A stretch of 36,293 nucleotides of DNA from Bacteroides sp. (GTDB lineage Bacteria > Bacteroidota > Bacteroidia > Bacteroidales > Muribaculaceae): contig JAAVCK010000015.1 in assembly GCA_014802325.1 (NCBI GenBank), positions 1 through 36,293 of the forward strand. The letters are read 5' to 3'. Positions 32,493 to 36,293 of the stretch are shown piece after piece; position 1 is the stretch's first letter, and the number at the start of each line of letters is the position of its first letter. The notes under the pieces were generated by a model. That model was not told the DNA's origin. It worked only from the letters and a program-made list of their open reading frames with translations, and searched no databases. The position numbers and the translations under genes were made by a program.

Positions 32493-34745
32493 TCACCGAC
32501 GGGTTATGGTGATACCGTCGATGAGCGCGTGGTTTGAGTCAATATTCATGTTTTCGTTTTCAGGACGGTAGTCGATAGTCACTGTGTGATGACCCGGAGT
32601 GAGAAGTACGGGCAGCGAGTTGGAAATGCCCCAGTCGTCCCAATTAGCACGGCCACGCTGTGGCATCACGACTATACCGGCGCGGTTTCCGTCGACCGAT
32701 AGAGTGCGAATGGCGCAGCGGTTTTCCGTATTTACAGGGCCGTTGCCATTGGAGTAGCGCACGGTGATGAAATATTCGCCCTCGTTGGCTATTTCTACCG
32801 GTATTTCCACGGCAGGTGTAGTCTTGTCTGTTTCGGTAAATCCGTTTCCGGTAAATCCTTCTACCGGATGCAGAGGGTGATATGCGACTTCTGCTGAAGT
32901 GAGCGTGCGCGATGTGTCGGTCGGTTTCACGAACTGCGCTGAGCGGGTGGAACGCGGCTCGGATGCAAAACCTTCAGTGCCGTCTTCGGCCACACCTATT
33001 ACCTGATATTCACCCGGCACGGAAGCATCGAAACTTGTGGTGTGAACCGTAGCCACTTCCTTACCGTCGCGTATTATCCGGTATGCTCCGATGTATTCTA
33101 TCGGATTCCACCTGAGAGTATTGCCTTCAAGCCAAGCAATAGGGGTGAGAGGTGCTTTGAGATTAGGCTGACGGTTGACTTTGAGCGACGGAATAGGGCG
33201 GCAGTCCATTTCAATTTCTACATTCAGTGTGCCGCGGGCATCGCCGGCGGCTATCGTGGGAGCAGACTCTCGGCCGTTGATCTTGAATGACTTGATTTTA
33301 CTGCCGTAACCGGATATTTTGATATTGACTATTGCGTCGCGGTAGCGGAATCCGGTGAGTGTGCGCGTGTCGGCCAGAGCTTCCGGAACGAAAGGCTTGA
33401 AGGTCAGAGCATCAGTACCGTAATCAAGACCGAAAAGGATCTTATGCGTAAGAGCAAGGTTTCCGCTCAGACACCATAGCATGTTGCTTGAGTTGAGTTC
33501 GGTGGCTATGTCGCCATTGTCGAGGTTGAAATTCTCTTTATTTGTGCAGAAGAGTGCAGCGGGGCGGATTATCGAGCCGAATGCTTCGAGCACACCTTCT
33601 TCATTGCCTGCTTTAGCGTTGGCCATCGCCCACCATGCACCGACCCAGGGCCACAGTGAATTATTGTGATATGCAGGCATGTCTGCTATCTGCGGATAAA
33701 ATATTGCCGCTCCGAAAGGAGTCACCGGATTATTTTCGGTAATCGATACGGCTCTTTCATGCGAAGCTATATCCCACATTATGGCAAGCGATTCGCCCAG
33801 CGTTTCGGCGCGAGGATTGAGTATCAGATTGTCGCGTCCGTAGAGATACATGGCGTAGTAACCTTTATCCGGCATCCAAAGCCACCGGTTGATTGCCCGT
33901 GATATATCTGCAGCTTTGGCGCGAGCCATATCGGCCTCTTCGTTATGACCAAGCATTGCGGCACATTCGGCCAGTACGCTCCATGCGTGGGAGTGGACCA
34001 CTGATGTGGAAAGAGTCTCGGTGTTATATACGTCGGCAGTCTGCATCCAGCGCGGATGGCTCTGCTCGCGCCAGTCAACAAACGATGTCTCGCCCTTAAC
34101 CAGTCCGGTCTTTTCGCTTATCACCGTAGCGGCGTCGGTCGACAGCGATCGCAACATGACAGGATAGATATATTCGAGCCATTTGCGGTCGCCGGTCACT
34201 TTGTAGACCTCGAAAGCGGCGATACACCATATTTCGCGGTCGGTCGACACGGGCCATGCGCCACCGCTGCCGGTATCCTGAATCACTCGTCCGAGCGGGT
34301 CAACCTTTTTCATCAGGGAAATCATAGATGCTTCAGGTTGCATATAGGCCATAGAAAGCAGAATAGAGTAGCTTACATCGCGGGTCCATACTCCGGCCCA
34401 TTCCTTTCCGGTGCGCAGGGTGGTGTCAGGTTCCACGGCATTCACCATCTCGTCGAGTCCCATGTTGTACACGGCCTCCATAAGTCGGCTCGACGACGAA
34501 AGACGTGGATATGCCGAAATATCGTTTTTAAGGTTCCACTCCTTGTCGATACCCATATAGTAGCCCGGTTGGGCCGAGTAATCAGAAGTGATCCGGGTGG
34601 CAGACGGAGCTGTAGCTGTAAATACGCCTTGCGTTATGGTGTCGCCATGCCATGAATAAGCCGGAGTCTCTAATATGATACCGGCAGAAGCGGTCATGGC
34701 AGCAGCCGCCATTGCGGCAGTTGTAGATATTTTTAAGATGTTCAT
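32493..34745 (-). CDS. Exported six-hairpin glycosidase with FN3-like and CBM-like domains
   Basis: A 750-residue protein with a signal peptide (about 1-21, ending ASA). Residues about 80-445 form an alpha/alpha six-hairpin domain of the kind in glycogen-debranching, GH63 and rhamnosidase-like enzymes. Motifs are WTRDVSYS (120-127), GGAWPVSTDREIWC (161-174), FVDWREQS (222-229) and HNNSLWPWVGAWW (360-372). Asp or Glu in TRD, DWRE or TELNSS (415-420) are possible catalytic acids. A fibronectin-III-like segment (about 535-600) and a C-terminal CBM6/35-like sandwich (about 615-750) follow. It probably hydrolyses an alpha-linked oligosaccharide in the periplasm or at the surface; the substrate is not evident. 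It is a single-gene unit, convergent with the DUF3298 gene. Confidence 0.85.
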   Translation of the reverse strand: MNILKISTTAAMAAAAMTASAGIILETPAYSWHGDTITQGVFTATAPSATRITSDYSAQPGYYMGIDKEWNLKNDISAYPRLSSSSRLMEAVYNMGLDEMVNAVEPDTTLRTGKEWAGVWTRDVSYSILLSMAYMQPEASMISLMKKVDPLGRVIQDTGSGGAWPVSTDREIWCIAAFEVYKVTGDRKWLEYIYPVMLRSLSTDAATVISEKTGLVKGETSFVDWREQSHPRWMQTADVYNTETLSTSVVHSHAWSVLAECAAMLGHNEEADMARAKAADISRAINRWLWMPDKGYYAMYLYGRDNLILNPRAETLGESLAIMWDIASHERAVSITENNPVTPFGAAIFYPQIADMPAYHNNSLWPWVGAWWAMANAKAGNEEGVLEAFGSIIRPAALFCTNKENFNLDNGDIATELNSSNMLWCLSGNLALTHKILFGLDYGTDALTFKPFVPEALADTRTLTGFRYRDAIVNIKISGYGSKIKSFKINGRESAPTIAAGDARGTLNVEIEMDCRPIPSLKVNRQPNLKAPLTPIAWLEGNTLRWNPIEYIGAYRIIRDGKEVATVHTTSFDASVPGEYQVIGVAEDGTEGFASEPRSTRSAQFVKPTDTSRTLTSAEVAYHPLHPVEGFTGNGFTETDKTTPAVEIPVEIANEGEYFITVRYSNGNGPVNTENRCAIRTLSVDGNRAGIVVMPQRGRANWDDWGISNSLPVLLTPGHHTVTIDYRPENENMNIDSNHALIDGITITRR

Positions 34746-34776
34746 ATTGTAAGATGATAATGAAATTTTGCAACTA

Positions 34777-34808
34777 CAAATATAATATAATGAGGCTTAT
34801 AAATCAAT
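34777..34808 (-). promoter_or_regulatory. Promoter of the glycosidase gene
   Basis: On the minus strand ATTG (34805-34808), 20 bases, then TATATTTG (34777-34784). The leader would be about 25 bases. It is divergent from the tRNA-Ser promoter. Confidence 0.6.
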
Positions 34809-34854
34809 AGGAAAGAAAAAATTACCGAAGATGTGAAAAATATTTCCCAAAACA

Positions 34855-34886
34855 TTTGGAAAATTCAGCTAATCGTTGTAATTTTG
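34855..34886 (+). promoter_or_regulatory. Promoter of tRNA-Ser
   Basis: TTTG (34855-34858), 20 bases, then TAATTTTG (34879-34886). The mature tRNA begins 44 bases after the -7 box. Confidence 0.7.
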
Positions 34887-34929
34887 CACAACCAAAGAGC
34901 AAGAGCGCTCTTGAAAATAACCATCGAAT

Positions 34930-35018
34930 GGAGAGGTGGGTGAGTGGCTGAAACCACCGGTTTGCTAAACCGACGACGGGAGCAATCCTGTCCACGAGTT
35001 CGAATCTCGTCCTCTCCG
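34930..35018 (+). tRNA. tRNA-Ser (anticodon GCU)
   Basis: An 89-base tRNA with the acceptor stem GGAGAGG/CCTCTCC, D-arm TGGCTGAAACCA, anticodon stem CGGTT/AACCG around loop TGCTA-type sequence giving anticodon GCT, a long variable arm (ACGACGGGAGCAATCCTGTC) typical of serine tRNAs, and T-arm with GTTCGAATC. No CCA is encoded. The last 17 bases belong to a 106-bp repeat found again at 35130-35235. Confidence 0.95.
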
Positions 35019-35107
35019 CGAAAGCAAAGGAAGTCAAGCGTAAGCTTGACTTTCGTGCTTTAAGGAGATACGAGATGAGAACGAACAGAGTTCGAAATCG
35101 CGTAGCG
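35002..35107. repeat. 106-bp direct repeat, copy 1 (includes tRNA-Ser 3' end)
   Basis: This copy begins 17 bases inside the tRNA-Ser gene and matches 35130-35235 at 105 of 106 positions; the single difference is A35070 against G35198. It contains a hairpin right after the tRNA: AAGTCAAGC (35031-35039) and GCTTGACTT (35044-35052) around GTAA, with outer pairs AAAGCA/TGCTTT. Confidence 0.95.
35021..35061 (+). terminator. Hairpin after tRNA-Ser, possible terminator or processing structure
   Basis: A 9-bp perfect inner stem with GTAA loop and a 6-bp outer stem (35021-35026 with 35056-35061). No clear T run follows. An identical copy occurs at 35149-35189. Confidence 0.45.
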
Positions 35108-35129
35108 CTTTCGTAGCGCAGCGGAGAAA

Positions 35130-35235
35130 GAATCTCGTCCTCTCCGCGAAAGCAAAGGAAGTCAAGCGTAAGCTTGACTTTCGTGCTTTAAGGAGATGCG
35201 AGATGAGAACGAACAGAGTTCGAAATCGCGTAGCG
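35130..35235. repeat. 106-bp direct repeat, copy 2 (carries tRNA-Ser 3' fragment)
   Basis: The second copy, 128 bases downstream of the first and nearly identical. Its first 17 bases reproduce the end of tRNA-Ser, as expected of an attachment-site duplication or of tandem copying at a tRNA integration site. The 22 bases between copies hold a small hairpin (GCGCT/AGCGC). Confidence 0.95.
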
Positions 35236-35323
35236 GAGTAGATATTTCAGGTGAGTAAAGTGATTCCTGTATGAACGCTCTCTTGGGAGCGTCAGGCGGT
35301 GGATGGGTGCGCGACTACAGCGA

Positions 35324-35617
35324 TTAAATTACCTTTATGCTCTGCCGGACGCACCCGAGTGTGTGTCCATACAGAGTTGAAGAACAATGTGTTGTATCAT
35401 TCTCAGTTTGCACTTGTTGTTTCTCCTCTTCTTCCGGTTCCAAAGCAACCTTAATCTGCATTTCTAACTTGTGCTCTAAGGAGTTTGCTTATAGTGCTTC
35501 TTGTAGTGTCTTCATCATCTGTTTTTATTGGTTGAGATACTTATTCCAAAGAAGAATTTCATCAAAGCATAAATTTCTTTCCTCAAAATTTAACAAACGC
35601 GTGTTTGGTCGGTACAA
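35324..35617 (-). pseudogene. Possible decayed reading frame, family unknown
   Basis: On the minus strand one frame stays protein-like across two in-frame stops. It reads RLLNFEERNLCFDEILLWNK, a stop, then MMKTLQEAL, a stop (35489-35491), then SLEHKLEMQIKVALEPEEEE, and ends at 35324-35326. The text looks like an amphipathic helical protein, but I cannot place it, and a 98-codon stretch with two stops can arise by chance. In 35236-35323 I see only a small ACGCTC/GAGCGT hairpin. Confidence 0.25.
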
Positions 35618-35649
35618 TTACTCTGTAATAAAATTTAAGAACAAAGTCA

Positions 35650-35880
35650 ATGTCTCCATTCCGCTCAATCATAGAAATGATAGATACGCTCCACACCGAT
35701 TAGTGCAGGGAGTATCGTGCAACTCTACTTTGGGGAGAAGCGCCCGTATGTCCTCATTGCGGACCGGTGGATAAGGAGCATTGGAAACTTACCTCATTCG
35801 GTCGGTTCAAAGGGCAATACAGATGCCGTCATTGTAGGGCTCGTTTTAATGTACGCTACGGATTCACTCTCAGTCCGTAG
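35650..35880 (+). pseudogene. Remnant of an IS1595-family transposase (N-terminal zinc ribbon)
   Basis: From ATG 35650 the frame reads MSPFRSIIEMIDTLHTD, a TAG stop at 35701-35703, then CREYRATLLWGEAPVCPHCG and later YRCRHCRARFNVRYG, ending in TAG at 35878-35880. The two CxxC pairs, the CREY...W..G..PVCPHCG lead and the RFNVRYG block are the N-terminal zinc-ribbon region of IS1595/ISXO2-type transposases. The internal stop and the loss of everything after the zinc ribbon, including the DDE/N catalytic domain, make it non-functional. I found no clear terminal inverted repeats. Confidence 0.75.
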
Positions 35881-35989
35881 CTTTTGTCATACTACAGCAT
35901 TCGATGTCCCATGTAAAGCACTTTTTTAGCAGGCAAATGTTAAAATATATTTAGCTTGCAACAAAATACAATATGATATGTATAATGCT

Positions 35990-36025
35990 AAATACCCACT
36001 CGGAGCAATTCGGGTGGGTATTTTT
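35990..36025. terminator. Bidirectional-type terminator hairpin
   Basis: A perfect 10-bp stem AAATACCCAC (35990-35999) and GTGGGTATTT (36014-36023) is followed by TTATG, and its arms end in A/T runs on both sides. No complete gene ends here in the window, so it probably belonged to the lost element. Confidence 0.65.
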
Positions 36026-36090
36026 ATGATGAGGCAACATCCAAATTTTTATGCAGTTCTGCGATATGGATTTGTGTATGTCAGAAATTT

Positions 36091-36134
36091 TTGCTTTATT
36101 TGCGGATTGTAAAACTAAAAATCCGCCAAAGCAA
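36091..36134. repeat. Imperfect inverted repeat near the right edge
   Basis: TTGCTTT (36091-36097) pairs with AAAGCAA (36128-36134), and GCGGAT (36102-36107) with ATCCGC (36121-36126). It lies in AT-rich sequence with no convincing gene. Confidence 0.6.
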
Positions 36135-36179
36135 GAAACAGAAAGACTAAAGCAAGACATATTTCAAACATGACTTTTA

Positions 36180-36236
36180 GACAAGTTATTTGGCTTTCGT
36201 AAATCTGGTAAATTTCAAAGCCCCAAATAATAAGTC
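36180..36236. repeat. Imperfect inverted repeat at the right edge
   Basis: The left part (36180-36197, with TTATTTGG then CTTT) is mirrored by AAAGCCCCAAATAA (36217-36230) plus a GAC/GTC end pair. A further TTATTTGGGC copy is seen in the last 15 bases. It may be an edge structure of a mobile element that continues beyond the window. Confidence 0.5.
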
Positions 36237-36293
36237 GAAATGTTGGTTTGTACCCGACAAGGGCGCAGACTGCTTTTTACTTATTTGGGCAAA

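Noticed and set aside
35002..35235. CRISPR-like array
   Set aside because: There are only two copies, the unit is 106 bp, and it is clearly tied to the tRNA end; no cas genes are present.
35337..35774. Plus-strand open frame of 145 codons
   Set aside because: It runs through the transposase remnant in the wrong frame, has a Ser/Cys-rich text without motifs, and has no promoter.
35951..36160. Minus-strand open frame of 69 codons and a 40-codon plus-strand frame at 36051-36173
   Set aside because: Both lie over hairpins in AT-rich DNA, lack promoters and recognisable motifs, and are short enough to arise by chance.

Overview
The window looks like chromosome of a gut-type Bacteroidales, most likely Muribaculaceae (inference). 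Genes are preceded by the Bacteroidetes promoter pattern, TTTG, about 19-20 bases, then TAnnTTTG, rather than by Shine-Dalgarno sites. The arabinose genes, flavodiiron protein, signal-peptide and lipoprotein enzymes, TonB receptor and six-hairpin glycosidase are all typical of the phylum. No ribosomal RNA, CRISPR array, phage genes or SusC/SusD pair was seen.

Left part (1-4124): a tRNA-Lys on the minus strand with its own promoter and terminator diverges from a three-gene operon for unsaturated-uronate (pectin or glycosaminoglycan) catabolism. The operon holds a KduD-type dehydrogenase, an orphan galactitol-type PTS EIIC membrane protein, and a KduI isomerase that carries a signal peptide. 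This suggests isomerisation in the periplasm, import by the EIIC-like carrier without phosphorylation, and reduction in the cytoplasm. It is the most novel system proposed here. Three hairpins in a row close the operon.

Middle part (4125-21300): mostly housekeeping genes. These are PNPase with an Arg/Gly-rich tail, two exported proteins (a small one and a Cthe_2159-like beta-helix protein), a phospho-sugar mutase, a flavodiiron protein, an EptA-like phosphoethanolamine transferase, divergent hisS and trpS, glnS, an M16 peptidase and bifunctional ribBA. A decayed gene relic beside a 15-bp tandem duplication lies between the EptA-like gene and hisS.

Arabinose part (21236-28160): one operon encodes a lipoprotein aldose epimerase, a sodium/sugar symporter, AraD, AraA and AraB, so sugar goes from periplasmic mutarotation through import to D-xylulose 5-phosphate. 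No regulator gene lies inside it. Its promoter is embedded in the ribBA terminator, and its own terminator overlaps the promoter and GTG start codon of the next gene.

Right part (28143-36293): a TonB-dependent receptor forms a probable operon with two lipoproteins, one unrecognised and one of DUF3298 type, converging on an exported six-hairpin glycosidase. Then comes tRNA-Ser(GCU), whose 3' end lies in a 106-bp sequence repeated once downstream. The last 1.2 kb is non-coding or decayed, with an IS1595-type transposase remnant and several AT-rich hairpins. It looks like an old integration or insertion hotspot.
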